Source: Sphingopyxis alaskensis RB2256
GTDB taxonomy: Bacteria > Pseudomonadota > Alphaproteobacteria > Sphingomonadales > Sphingomonadaceae
Assembly (NCBI RefSeq): GCF_000013985.1
Contig: NC_008048.1
Location: forward strand, 992,001 to 1,056,000
Length of the DNA: 64,000 nt
Reading direction: 5' to 3'
Shown piece after piece: positions 46,477-55,964 of this stretch. The position numbers and the translations under genes were made by a program. The notes under the pieces were generated by a model, which made no database searches, was not told the DNA's origin, and saw nothing but the letters and a program-made list of their open reading frames with translations. Position 1 is the stretch's first letter; each line of letters opens with the position of its first letter.

Positions 46477-46496
46477 ATCCCGGCGAAGGCCGGGAT
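46477..46496. repeat. ATCCCGGC-GAAG-GCCGGGAT palindrome
   Basis: A perfect 8-base-pair hairpin sequence between the TonB receptor and the HxlR gene. The core is shared with 8455-8472. It may help end the receptor transcript. Confidence 0.7.
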
Positions 46497-46519
46497 AACG
46501 AACGGGGTTGGGAAAGCGA

Positions 46520-47452
46520 GTGAAACACGACCGCACGATCAGGGCCTGCTCGATCTGGCGCGCGCTCGACGTCGTTGGCGACGTTCCTGTGCTGTTGCTG
46601 ATGGAACAGGCCTTTCTCGGCGTTCACAGCTTCGACGAGTTTGTTCGCCGTACGGGGCTTGCGCGATCGGTGGTCAATGGGCGGCTCAAGAAGCTGGTCG
46701 AGGAGGATTGCCTCGTCAAAGTGCCCAAAAGGGGCGGGCGCGGTTTTCACTATATGCTCACGCAAAAGGGCCGCGATCAATTTCCCAACGGCTTGATGAT
46801 GCTGCGCTGGCAGCACAAGTGGGAAGCAGACAGCCGCGATTTCCAGGTCCGGCTGCACCATGCGACCTGCGGCCAGGCGACCGAGCCGGTTCCGGTGTGC
46901 GCGTGCTGCCGCGCCGAGATCGATCCGCGCGATGTCGACTGGCGCGAAGGGCCGGGGCTGGCGCAGATCGTCCCGCATTACGAACGCCGCCGCTTCAACG
47001 GCGAGGTTGGCGCCCGGCGCCCCGGCGGGCGGCCGCTGGTCGACACGATGATCGAGCTGTTCGGCGACCGCTGGGCCACGCTCGTCGTCCGCGCCATGTT
47101 CACGCGCATCAACCGTTTCGACGATATCCAGCGCGATACGCTGATGGCGACGAACATCCTGACGGGCCGGCTGGAGCGACTGGTGCGGCAGGGGATCCTG
47201 AAAACCATACCCTATTCGAGTCACGCCGACCGCGTCGAATATCGGCTGACCGCCAAGGGTCGCGATCTTTACCCGGTGCTGCTCGCACTCCTGCAATGGG
47301 GCGACAAATGGTTTTCCGACGAGCGCGGGCCGCCGGTGTTGCTGACGCACAGGCAATGTGGCCATGACCTTCGGATGGTCGCGGCGTGCAGCCACTGCGG
47401 TGATGAACTCGCACTGTCGAACAGCCGCTTCACGATCGACGAGGCCGGCTGA
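46520..47452 (+). CDS. Tandem-domain HxlR-family regulator
   Basis: A 310-residue protein with two HxlR winged-helix domains. The first (about 5-100) has RACSIWRALDVVGDVPVLLLM and GRLKKLVEEDCLVKV; the second (about 160-260) has MIELFGDRWATLVVRAMFTR and GRLERLVRQGILKTI. Each is followed by a cysteine cluster: CACCRAEI after the first and the pair CGHDL...CSHCGDEL after the second, a possible zinc site. Most HxlR proteins have one domain and act as dimers; here one chain may bind as a built-in dimer. GTG at 46520 follows GGGAAAGCGA. Probable regulator of the CCO operon. Confidence 0.85.
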   Translation: MKHDRTIRACSIWRALDVVGDVPVLLLMEQAFLGVHSFDEFVRRTGLARSVVNGRLKKLVEEDCLVKVPKRGGRGFHYMLTQKGRDQFPNGLMMLRWQHKWEADSRDFQVRLHHATCGQATEPVPVCACCRAEIDPRDVDWREGPGLAQIVPHYERRRFNGEVGARRPGGRPLVDTMIELFGDRWATLVVRAMFTRINRFDDIQRDTLMATNILTGRLERLVRQGILKTIPYSSHADRVEYRLTAKGRDLYPVLLALLQWGDKWFSDERGPPVLLTHRQCGHDLRMVAACSHCGDELALSNSRFTIDEAG

Positions 47453-47456
47453 CCGG

Positions 47457-48686
47457 TCAGGGCAGGACGCGGCCCTCGTCGCGGCGCGGCATCGGCGCGA
47501 TGAGGCGCAATATGAGCGCCGAGACCAGCAGCCAGCCTGCCGATGCGAGGATCGCGGCAGGCAGCGCGGCGAGGTCGGCCAGCAGCCCGAACGCATAGGC
47601 GCCGAGCGCCATCGCGCCAAAAGTCACCGCCTGATAGATCGACAGGCAGCGCCCCAGAATCTCTTCGGGCGAGCGCATTTGCATCGCGACGTTGAGCGTC
47701 GTCAGCGTCGATACCCAGGCGCCGCCCGCGACGAATGCGGCCAGCATCAGCGCGGGCAGGCTGATGGTCATCGCGACAGGCAGCATCGCGGCGGAAAAGA
47801 CCAGCGACGCGGCTGTCACCACGCGGTCGCTGCCCCAGCGGCGCCGCGCCGCGCCGACCCACAGCGCGGCAAAGATCGATCCCGCGCCAAAGGCCGCAAG
47901 GCAGAGGCCGTAGATGATTTCGGTTCCGCCCAGCCGGTCGCGGACGAGTGAGGGAAGCAGCGCCTGGAATCCCGCCGCGCCGAAACCGAAGGCGAACCCG
48001 CGAACGAGGACACGGCGCAAGGGGTCCGAATGCGCGCAGAACGTCAGCCCTGCCGCGATCGCGGACAGCATCGGCGTGCGGCGCGGCGGCACGGTGTCGG
48101 GATGCCAGCGCAGCAATACGACGATCAGTGCGACATAGCTCAGCGCGTTGAGGCCGAACGCCGCGGCGGCGCCGACGATCGAGATCAGCAGGCCGCCGAG
48201 CGCCGGCCCTGCGCTACGCGCAAGATTGAAGGCGATGGTGTTGAGCGTGATCGCCTGCGGCAGATCCTTCGGTCCCACCTGAAGCCGCACCGACGCCTGC
48301 CATGCGGGGCCGTTGAGCGCGGTCCCGCAGCCGACCGCGAGGGTGAAGAAGAGCAGCGACAGCGGCGTGGTCGCACCGAGCCAGGTGGTCACCGTCAGCG
48401 CTGCCGAAACGAGCAGCATCCCCGTCTGCGCCGCGAGCATGATACGGCGCCGGTCGAAATTGTCGGCGATGGCACCCGCGAAAATGCCGAGAAGCATGAT
48501 CGGGATTGTTGTGCCGGCCTGCACCAGCGCGATCAGGAGGTGCGAGTCGGTGAGGTCGGTCATCAGCCATGCCGCCGCGACCGACTGAATCATCGATCCC
48601 ATGTTCGACGCGAGGTTGGCGATCCAGATCGCGCGGAACGCCGGGTAGCGAAAGGGCGCGAAGGCGGAGGGCGGTTCAGGACTCAC
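47457..48686 (-). CDS. MFS transporter
   Basis: A 409-residue transporter with about 12 helices, of the MFS_3/EntS-like group: starts FAPFRYPAFRAIWIANLASNMG, then loop 2-3 AGAIADNFDRRRIM, and central ARSAGPALGGLLI. It may export a small molecule or import sugars. Its GTG at 48686 lies 40 bases after the sulfatase stop, in the same direction. It converges on the HxlR gene, four bases apart. Confidence 0.88.
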   Translation of the reverse strand: MSPEPPSAFAPFRYPAFRAIWIANLASNMGSMIQSVAAAWLMTDLTDSHLLIALVQAGTTIPIMLLGIFAGAIADNFDRRRIMLAAQTGMLLVSAALTVTTWLGATTPLSLLFFTLAVGCGTALNGPAWQASVRLQVGPKDLPQAITLNTIAFNLARSAGPALGGLLISIVGAAAAFGLNALSYVALIVVLLRWHPDTVPPRRTPMLSAIAAGLTFCAHSDPLRRVLVRGFAFGFGAAGFQALLPSLVRDRLGGTEIIYGLCLAAFGAGSIFAALWVGAARRRWGSDRVVTAASLVFSAAMLPVAMTISLPALMLAAFVAGGAWVSTLTTLNVAMQMRSPEEILGRCLSIYQAVTFGAMALGAYAFGLLADLAALPAAILASAGWLLVSALILRLIAPMPRRDEGRVLP

Positions 48687-48726
48687 GCGCCGCGCCTACC
48701 GACGGGCCGGGTCGATCGCAACCCGT

Positions 48727-50274
48727 TCAGGAAATCGAGGGTCCGCTGCCGTCGCCATATTGACGACGCAGTTCGACGAGCCGCTTTTTCATCGCGGCGA
48801 TCGGCGCTTTCATCGCCGGATCGTCGATCCGGTTGTGCATCTCCCGCGGATCGGTTTTCAGGTCGTAAAACTCCCATGCGTCAAGATCGTCGCCATAAAA
48901 GCGCACGAGCTTGTAGCGTTCGCCGCGTACACCGTAATGCGCGCGAACGGCATGAAAGCCCGGAAATTCATAATAATGATAATAGACGTCCTTGCGCCAA
49001 TCCGGCGGCGTGCGCCCGGCAAGCAGCGGCGTCACCGACCGCCCCTGGATCGTCGCCGGTCCCTTCACCCCGGCATAGTCGAGGAAGGTCGGGGCATAGT
49101 CGATATTCTGGATCGGCGCGGCGACGCGCGTACCGGGGCGGATATGTCCCGGATACTGGATCAGGAAGGGCGTGCGCATCGATTCTTCATAGATGAAGCG
49201 CTTGTCGAACCAGCCATGTTCGCCAAGGTAAAAGCCCTGGTCGGAGGTATAGACGACGATCGTGTTCCGATCGAGGCCGCTGTCCTCCAGATAATCGAGC
49301 ACCGCGCCGACGCCTTCGTCGACCGCGGCGATCGTGCCCAGATATTGCTGCATGTAACGCTGATATTTCCAGATCGCGAGGTCGTGGCCGGAAAGGTTGG
49401 CGGCGTTCATGCGGTCGTTGTCGGCCTGCATCAGCGCGTCCCATGCGGCCTGTTGCGTGTGCGTCATCCGGTCGAAGGCGCCGGGCCAGCGGTTGTAGCG
49501 AAGCTCGGCCGACCCCTTCGCGACCGTCATCTTGAGGTCATGCCCCTCATACATGTCGCGATAGATGGTCATTTCCTGCGCCGCAGCGGCCTTGCGACCC
49601 GCATAATCGTCGAAATAACTGGCGGGGACAGGAAAGGTCACCCCCTGATATTTCTGCACATGGCGCAGCGCGGGCATGAAATTGCGGTGCGGCGCCTTGT
49701 GGTGGATCAGGATCGCAAAGGGCTTCGACTTGTCGCGCCCGGTCTTCAGCCAGTCGAGGCTGTATTGCGTCGTGAGGTCGGTCGCATAGCCCTCCACGAT
49801 GCTGCGACCCTTCGGCGTGATGATGTCGGGGTTATAATATTCGCCCTGGTCGTCGAGCACCTTCCAGTCATCGAAGCCGATGCCTTCGGGCGAATAGTTG
49901 AGGTGCCATTTGCCGAACATCGCGGTGGCGTAGCCCGCCTGCGACAGCGCCCGCGGCCAGACCCAGACCCTGTTGTCGAACCTGTTGCCATTCTGCCGGA
50001 ACCCGTGGGCGTGGCTGTGCCGTCCGGTGAGCAGCGTCGCGCGGCTGGGGCCGCACAGCGAATTGCCGACAAAGCTTTGCGTGAAGATCGCGCCATTTTT
50101 GGCGATCCGGTCGATGTTCGGCGTGGGCGCCAGTTTCGACAGCGCCGACCCATAGGCCGAGATCGCCTGATAGGCATGATCGTCCGACATGATGAAGACG
50201 ATGTTCGGACGGGCAGGGGGCTGCGCGCCCGCCGCGGCGACGAAGGCCAGCGGCAGCGCGAGGGCGATCGGCAT
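48727..50274 (-). CDS. Sulfatase
   Basis: A 515-residue secreted sulfatase. After a short signal peptide (cleaved at AAGAQ), the N-terminal metal-binding PNIVFIMSDDHAYQ is seen, and the active site Cys-type signature NSLCGPSRATLLTGRHSH carries the cysteine that is oxidised to formylglycine. Later the KAPHRNFMPA and YTSDQGFYLGEHGWFDKR motifs complete the metal site. It should remove sulfate from a polysaccharide or glycan. It is 16 bases after GH3 and before the MFS gene. Confidence 0.93.
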   Translation of the reverse strand: MPIALALPLAFVAAAGAQPPARPNIVFIMSDDHAYQAISAYGSALSKLAPTPNIDRIAKNGAIFTQSFVGNSLCGPSRATLLTGRHSHAHGFRQNGNRFDNRVWVWPRALSQAGYATAMFGKWHLNYSPEGIGFDDWKVLDDQGEYYNPDIITPKGRSIVEGYATDLTTQYSLDWLKTGRDKSKPFAILIHHKAPHRNFMPALRHVQKYQGVTFPVPASYFDDYAGRKAAAAQEMTIYRDMYEGHDLKMTVAKGSAELRYNRWPGAFDRMTHTQQAAWDALMQADNDRMNAANLSGHDLAIWKYQRYMQQYLGTIAAVDEGVGAVLDYLEDSGLDRNTIVVYTSDQGFYLGEHGWFDKRFIYEESMRTPFLIQYPGHIRPGTRVAAPIQNIDYAPTFLDYAGVKGPATIQGRSVTPLLAGRTPPDWRKDVYYHYYEFPGFHAVRAHYGVRGERYKLVRFYGDDLDAWEFYDLKTDPREMHNRIDDPAMKAPIAAMKKRLVELRRQYGDGSGPSIS

Positions 50275-50290
50275 ACGTATTGGTCTTCTC

Positions 50291-52609
50291 CTATTCGGTC
50301 AGTTCGAAGCTGGCTTCGGATCCTTCGGCCGACGAGGGGCCGATCCACAGCTTGAACGCGCCGGGCTCGCTGCCCCAGCTCATGTCCTGGCGCGTGAAGG
50401 CGAGGTCGGCGTCGGTCAGCGTGAAGCGCACCGTGCGCGTTTCGCCCTTTTTCAGGCCGATCTTCTGGAATCCCTTCAATTCCTTGACCGGGCGCGTCAC
50501 CGAACCGACGAGGTCGCGGACGTAAAGCTGCACCACCTCCTCCCCGTCGCGCGGGCCGCTGTTGGTCACGGTGACGCTGGCGGTCAGCGGTTCGCCGGGG
50601 CGGATTTTCGACCTGTCGAGCGTGACCGGCGAGTAAGTGAAGCTTGTGTAGCTGAGGCCATAGCCAAAGGGATAAAGCGGCGTGTTCGGCGTGTTGAGGT
50701 AGCGCGAGACATATTTCGCGCCCGGCGCGCCCAGTTCGATCGGGCGACCGGTGTTCTTCATGTCATAATGGATCGGCACCTGCCCGACCGTGCGCGGAAA
50801 GGTCACCGGTAATTTGCCCGACGGGTTGTAGCGACCGTACAATATGTCGGCGATCGCATGTCCCCCCATCGTGCCGGGATACCAGGCCTCCAGAATCGCA
50901 TCGACATTGGCATCGGCCCATTCGATGCTGTTCGGTCGCCCGCTCATCAGCACGAGGATGACCGGCTTGCCGGTCTTTTCGAGCGCTTCGAGAAGCGCCT
51001 GCTGGTTGCCCGGCAGGTCAAGCGAGGTGCGGCTTGCCGCCTCGCCGGTCATGTTCCAATGTTCACCCATCGCGGCGATGATGACATCCGATTTTTCCGC
51101 AAGCGCGAGCGCTTCGGCAAAACCGTCGGTCTTGCCGACATCGTCGAAATGATAGCTCGCGCCCTTGGCATAGGCGATCGTCGTTCCCTTGGGGGCGCCG
51201 GCCTGCAAGCCTTCGAGCAAGGTAACCGGCCGCGTCCGCCGGTCGCCCGCGGCCGACCAGCTGCCGATCATATCTTCCTTGCTGTTGCCGAGCGGGCCGA
51301 TCACCGCGATCGACTTTGCGCTGGCGGCCAGTGGCAGGACATTGTCCTTGTTCTTGAGGAGGACGATCGACTTGCGCGCGACATCGCGCGCCGCTTCGAG
51401 AAACGCGGGCTTGTAGATCGTCGCTTTTTCGCGCGCCGCGTCGGCGTAACGATAAGGATCGTCGAACAGGCCGAGGCGATATTTCATCTCGAGTATCGCC
51501 TTCACCGCCGCGTCGATGCGCGCGGTGTCGACCTTGCCCTCGGCGACCGATTTGGCGAGGTTTTCCATGAAAACCGCACCTTGCATGTCCATGTCGACTC
51601 CGGCGCGCATCGCCTGCTCGCCTGCCTGCTTCAGATCCTTCGCATAGCCGTGCGGGACCATTTCGTTGATCGACGTGTAATCGGTTACGACAAAGCCTTT
51701 GAAGCCCCATTTCTTGCGCAGCACGTCGGTGAGCAGATAGTGGCTCCCCGACGCCGGGACACCGTCATATTCGTTGAATGCGGTCATGAAGGTCGCTGCC
51801 CCCGCGTCGGCCGCGGCCTTGAATGGCGGCAGATAGACATCGCGCATCGTGCGCTCCGAAATGTCGACCGTGTGGTAATCGCGTCCCGCCTGCGCCGCGC
51901 CATAGGCGGCAAAATGCTTGGCGGTCGCCAGGATCGTGTCGGGCCGCGACAGGTCGCCGCCCTGATAGCCGCGCACGCGCGCCTTTGCGATCAGGCTGCC
52001 GAGATAGACATCCTCGCCCGCGCCTTCGGAAATGCGACCCCAGCGCGGATCGCGCGCGATGTCGACCATGGGTGAGAAGGTCCAGTGGATGCCCTCGGCC
52101 GATGCCTCGATGGCCGAGATTCGAGCGGCTTTTTCAATCGCCTGCAGGTCCCAGCTCGCCGCTTCGCCGAGCGAGATGGGAAAGATCGTCCGGTGGCCGT
52201 GGATCACGTCATAGCCGAAGAGCAGGGGGATTTTGAGGCGCGTTCCCTCGACCGCAAGCGCTTGCAGTTCGCGCGTATATTTGGCGGTGTAGGCGTTGAA
52301 GATCGCCCCGACACGCCCGGCGCGAATATCCTCCTTGTAACTGTCGCGCATCGTCGGGCCGGTCGACTCCCAGTTGCTCGTGAGCAGCGTGAGCTGGCCG
52401 GTCTTTTCGTCGAGCGTCATCTTCACCATCAGATCGGCGATGAAGCGGTCCATCGCGGGGTCGGCGCGCTGCCAGCTCGCGGCATCGACCGGCGCCTTGT
52501 CGCTGGCGGTCGCCGCGGGGGCGGCGGTCAGCGGGGCGGGGGCCAGCGAGCCGGCCACCAGCAGCGTGGCGAGCGTGGCGCTTGTCAGATTGCGCGAAAT
52601 CGGCGGCAT
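50291..52609 (-). CDS. bglX: Glycoside hydrolase family 3 beta-glucosidase (BglX-like)
   Basis: A 772-residue periplasmic enzyme with a signal peptide (about 30 residues). The N-terminal barrel has RLKIPLLFGYDVIHGHRTIFP and GFKGFVVTDYTSINEM with the nucleophile aspartate; then an alpha/beta sandwich and a fibronectin-like end (EEVVQLYVRDLVGSVTRPVKEL). It resembles E. coli BglX. It should trim beta-glucosides from an oligosaccharide. First gene of GH3-sulfatase-MFS. Confidence 0.95.
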   Translation of the reverse strand: MPPISRNLTSATLATLLVAGSLAPAPLTAAPAATASDKAPVDAASWQRADPAMDRFIADLMVKMTLDEKTGQLTLLTSNWESTGPTMRDSYKEDIRAGRVGAIFNAYTAKYTRELQALAVEGTRLKIPLLFGYDVIHGHRTIFPISLGEAASWDLQAIEKAARISAIEASAEGIHWTFSPMVDIARDPRWGRISEGAGEDVYLGSLIAKARVRGYQGGDLSRPDTILATAKHFAAYGAAQAGRDYHTVDISERTMRDVYLPPFKAAADAGAATFMTAFNEYDGVPASGSHYLLTDVLRKKWGFKGFVVTDYTSINEMVPHGYAKDLKQAGEQAMRAGVDMDMQGAVFMENLAKSVAEGKVDTARIDAAVKAILEMKYRLGLFDDPYRYADAAREKATIYKPAFLEAARDVARKSIVLLKNKDNVLPLAASAKSIAVIGPLGNSKEDMIGSWSAAGDRRTRPVTLLEGLQAGAPKGTTIAYAKGASYHFDDVGKTDGFAEALALAEKSDVIIAAMGEHWNMTGEAASRTSLDLPGNQQALLEALEKTGKPVILVLMSGRPNSIEWADANVDAILEAWYPGTMGGHAIADILYGRYNPSGKLPVTFPRTVGQVPIHYDMKNTGRPIELGAPGAKYVSRYLNTPNTPLYPFGYGLSYTSFTYSPVTLDRSKIRPGEPLTASVTVTNSGPRDGEEVVQLYVRDLVGSVTRPVKELKGFQKIGLKKGETRTVRFTLTDADLAFTRQDMSWGSEPGAFKLWIGPSSAEGSEASFELTE

Positions 52610-52719
52610 GATTCGTCCTTCCCGGTAAACTTGCTTTATAGATTCTCACGCGGATCGGCCAAAAACGGGCTGGTCCCCGATTTCGTCATCCCGTGTCGCT
52701 TCCCCCTATACAGCTATCG

Positions 52720-52733
52720 TGAAACCGGTTACA
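52720..52733. promoter_or_regulatory. LacI-type operator TGAAACCGGTTACA
   Basis: A near-palindrome centred on the CG of CCGG with the AACCGGTT core, in the 235-base gap between the divergent GH3 and Oar-type receptor genes. LacI-family sugar repressors bind such sites. The regulator is not in this window. Confidence 0.6.
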
Positions 52734-52844
52734 AACCAAAAAAACGACGACAGGAGTTTCCGGTGATTCGTCGCGGTCCGGTGGGAAGGCCGGGCAGCGA
52801 GTAGGGCGAGCGCGGGAAAGGCCGGGGCAAAAAGGGAGGATGCT

Positions 52845-55800
52845 GTGACGTTTTCGCATGAAATTCGGAATAAGGGCGCTCGCCGGTTGCGTGCGCGTTC
52901 GCTCGCGGCTGTGCTGGCATGGAGCAGCGCGGCTGCGGCCATGGCCGTCGCCATCGCCACCCCCGCCCATGCCCAGGTTTCGAACGCTTCGCTGCGCGGC
53001 ACGGTAAAGGCCGAAGGCGGCGTGAGCCAGGTGACCGCCATCAACGTGAACACCGGTTTGACACGCAGCGTCGCGGTCGGCGAAAACGGCAGCTATAATA
53101 TCGCCTCGCTTCCCGTCGGCACCTATCGTCTTGAACTCACCACGCCGGGCGGCGTGCGCCGCACCGACGAATTCACCCTGTCGGTCGGGCAGAGCGCCGT
53201 GCTCGACTTCGATTTCTCGCAGCCCGACATCGCTTCGGATGACGGCGCGATCATCGTCACCGGCACGCGCCTCCGTTCGATGGAAGGCGGCGAGGTGGGC
53301 ACCAATATCAGCCAGCGCCAGATCGAGGTGCTGCCGCAGAACAATCGCAACTTCCTCGCCTTTGCCGACCTGGCTCCGGGCGTGCAGTTCGTGACCGCTG
53401 GCAACGATCAGTCGCGTCTGCAGGGCGGTGCGCAGAACAGCAGCACCGTGAACGTCTTTATCGATGGCGTCGGGCAGAAGGATTTCGTGCTCAAGAACGG
53501 CATTTCGGGTCAGGATTCGACCCAGGGCAACCCCTTCCCGCAGCTTGCGGTCGGCGAATATCGCGTTATTTCATCGAACTACAAGGCCGAGTTTGATCAG
53601 GTAAGCTCGGTTGCGATCACCGCCGTGACGCGGTCGGGGACCAACGAGTTTCATGGCGAAGCCTTCATCGACTATACCGATCAGGGATTGCGCGACCGTC
53701 GCCCCAACGAACTCACCGGGACCAAGATCAAGACCAAGGATTTTCAGTTCGGTGGTGCGTTGGGTGGGCCGATCATCAAGGACATGCTGCACTTCTTCGT
53801 CACTTATGAAGGAAAGCGCCAGGAGAATCCGCGCGACATCCGCCCTGGCTTCAACCTGCCGCTCGACTTTTTCCCGGCCGAATATCGGGGCGTTTTCGGT
53901 CCGACGAATGCGACGTTCAACGAAGATCTCTATTTCGGCAAGCTCAGCTTTCAGCCGACGTCGAGCGATCTGATCGAATTGTCGGGACGGCACCGGCGCG
54001 AGAGCGGCGAGTTTCTGAGCAGCGGGATCAATGCGCGTGAGACGATCAGCGCGCAAAAAGTGATCGAATATCGCGGCACGGCGCGCTGGGAGCACACCGC
54101 CGACAACTGGATCAACGATCTGAAACTCACCTATGAGGATGTGCGCTGGGCGCCGACCCCGGTCGTTTTCGGCAATGGCAGCCTGTTCGCTTATGCCGCA
54201 CCGAATGAGAGCAACCCCGCGGTCATCGACCGCGCCGATATTCTGCGCATCGGGGGCGGCGCCAATTATCAGGACAAGGGCCAGAAAGGTTGGGGCATCC
54301 AGAATGATTTCACCTGGACCGGATTCGAAGGACATACGATCAAGTTCGGGGTCAAGTCGAAATGGGTCGAGCTGAACACGCTTCAACTCAACAATTTCAA
54401 CCCGCTCTATACCTATAACGTCGCCTTCAATCCCAACGGCGGCACATTCAATGACGAAATCCCCTATCGGCTCCAGTTCGGGGCGCAGACCGGAACCGGC
54501 AACCCCATCGTCAGCTCGGACAACTGGCAGTTCGGCATCTATCTTCAGGACGACTGGGAGGTCACCGATCGCCTGACCCTCAATCTTGGTGTCCGGTGGG
54601 ATTATGAGCGGACGCCGTCCTATCTCGATTTCGTCCATCCCGCCGATGCGGTGAACGCCGTTTCGCCCGCCAATTACCCCAATCTGGTCAACGCCGACTA
54701 TGACATCAACGATTTCATTTCGACCGGATCGGAGCGCAAGGCGTTCAAGGGTGCCTGGCAGCCGCGGATCGGTTTCAGCTATGAGCTCGACGACGACGCG
54801 CGCTTTGTGCTCTTCGGCGGCTTCGGCCGCTCCTATGACCGCAACCAGTTCGATTTCCTCCAGCAGGAAATCAGCGTCGGCTCCTTTGCAACGCGCACCT
54901 TCAACTTCAACACCGGCGATCCTTTTAACATCTGCGCACCGGGGCCCACCTGCGTCACCTGGGATCCCATCTATCTGACCGAAGCCGGCCGCCAGCAGTT
55001 GCTGGCGCAGGCGGGACCCGGCGGTGGCCGCGAACTGCGTTTCATAACCAACAAGCTGAAAGTTCCCTATTCGGATCAGTTCAGCCTGGGCCTCCGCGCC
55101 CGCGTGACGCCGCTCTTCGAAGCCGAAGTCGGTTACAGTCATGTCGAGAGCAAGGACGGTTTTGCCTACCTGCTCGGCAACCGGCGCCCCGATGGCAGCT
55201 TCTTCCCGCCGGCACCCGCCGCGCCGAGTTCGCCCTTCGGCTTTGCGCCGCCGGGTTTCGGGTCGATCATCATCGGCACCAACGGGCTCGAAACGCGCGC
55301 CGACACGGGCTATCTCAAGCTGGTGAAAAACTACACGGCGGCATCACCGTGGAGCCTTGCGGCGACCTATACCTACACCGAGGCTGAGGAAAACAGGAAC
55401 TTCGGTGAGGTCTTCAGTCTCGATTTCCCGTCAATCGAAGATTATAATTTTGCGCGGTCGGCGGGGGTGCGCAAACATCGCTTCGTCGCCGCGGGGTCGG
55501 TCGACCTGCCGATCGGGGTGACGCTGTCGGGCAAGTTCACTTTGGCGTCGCCGCCCTATCTCAAGGCGTTCGTAAATACCGGCGGGGACAATCCGTCGCG
55601 CACGGTCATCTCGAACGAGGCGAAGGGTAATGGCGACCGCTGGGGCCTGCGCCAGTTCGACCTTGCGATCATCAAATATATCCCGTTCCGCTTCATCAGC
55701 GACGAATCGCGGCTTCGCCTGCGTCTCGACATCATCAACCTGTTCAACGACCGCAACTTTGTGGATTACAACAATAATCCGGCGGACAATACGCGAACGC

Positions 55801-55895
55801 CGTCCAGCCCCACCATCTATCGCGAGATTTCGGGGATCGGCGTTGGCGGCAACCCGCCGCGTACGGTAAAGGTCTCGGCCGGTTTCTCTTTCTGA
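52845..55895 (+). CDS. Oar-type TonB-dependent receptor
   Basis: A 1016-residue outer-membrane receptor. Signal peptide (cleaved at AHAQ), an N-terminal carboxypeptidase-regulatory-like domain (ASLRGTVKAEGG and GSYNIASLPVGTYRLEL), a TonB box (AIIVTGTRL), a plug region (IEVLPQNNRNFLAFADLAPGV and NVFIDGVGQKD), and a long barrel ending TVKVSAGFSF. Such receptors import glycans. Starts with GTG at 52845 after AGGGAGGATGCT. It is divergent from the GH3 gene and upstream of the GH144-like gene. Confidence 0.92.
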   Translation: MTFSHEIRNKGARRLRARSLAAVLAWSSAAAAMAVAIATPAHAQVSNASLRGTVKAEGGVSQVTAINVNTGLTRSVAVGENGSYNIASLPVGTYRLELTTPGGVRRTDEFTLSVGQSAVLDFDFSQPDIASDDGAIIVTGTRLRSMEGGEVGTNISQRQIEVLPQNNRNFLAFADLAPGVQFVTAGNDQSRLQGGAQNSSTVNVFIDGVGQKDFVLKNGISGQDSTQGNPFPQLAVGEYRVISSNYKAEFDQVSSVAITAVTRSGTNEFHGEAFIDYTDQGLRDRRPNELTGTKIKTKDFQFGGALGGPIIKDMLHFFVTYEGKRQENPRDIRPGFNLPLDFFPAEYRGVFGPTNATFNEDLYFGKLSFQPTSSDLIELSGRHRRESGEFLSSGINARETISAQKVIEYRGTARWEHTADNWINDLKLTYEDVRWAPTPVVFGNGSLFAYAAPNESNPAVIDRADILRIGGGANYQDKGQKGWGIQNDFTWTGFEGHTIKFGVKSKWVELNTLQLNNFNPLYTYNVAFNPNGGTFNDEIPYRLQFGAQTGTGNPIVSSDNWQFGIYLQDDWEVTDRLTLNLGVRWDYERTPSYLDFVHPADAVNAVSPANYPNLVNADYDINDFISTGSERKAFKGAWQPRIGFSYELDDDARFVLFGGFGRSYDRNQFDFLQQEISVGSFATRTFNFNTGDPFNICAPGPTCVTWDPIYLTEAGRQQLLAQAGPGGGRELRFITNKLKVPYSDQFSLGLRARVTPLFEAEVGYSHVESKDGFAYLLGNRRPDGSFFPPAPAAPSSPFGFAPPGFGSIIIGTNGLETRADTGYLKLVKNYTAASPWSLAATYTYTEAEENRNFGEVFSLDFPSIEDYNFARSAGVRKHRFVAAGSVDLPIGVTLSGKFTLASPPYLKAFVNTGGDNPSRTVISNEAKGNGDRWGLRQFDLAIIKYIPFRFISDESRLRLRLDIINLFNDRNFVDYNNNPADNTRTPSSPTIYREISGIGVGGNPPRTVKVSAGFSF

Positions 55896-55964
55896 TCGGC
55901 TGATACGGACGCCCGGCCTGCACCCCCTCCCGCCGGTCGGGCGTCATCCTTGTTGGAGTATCGA

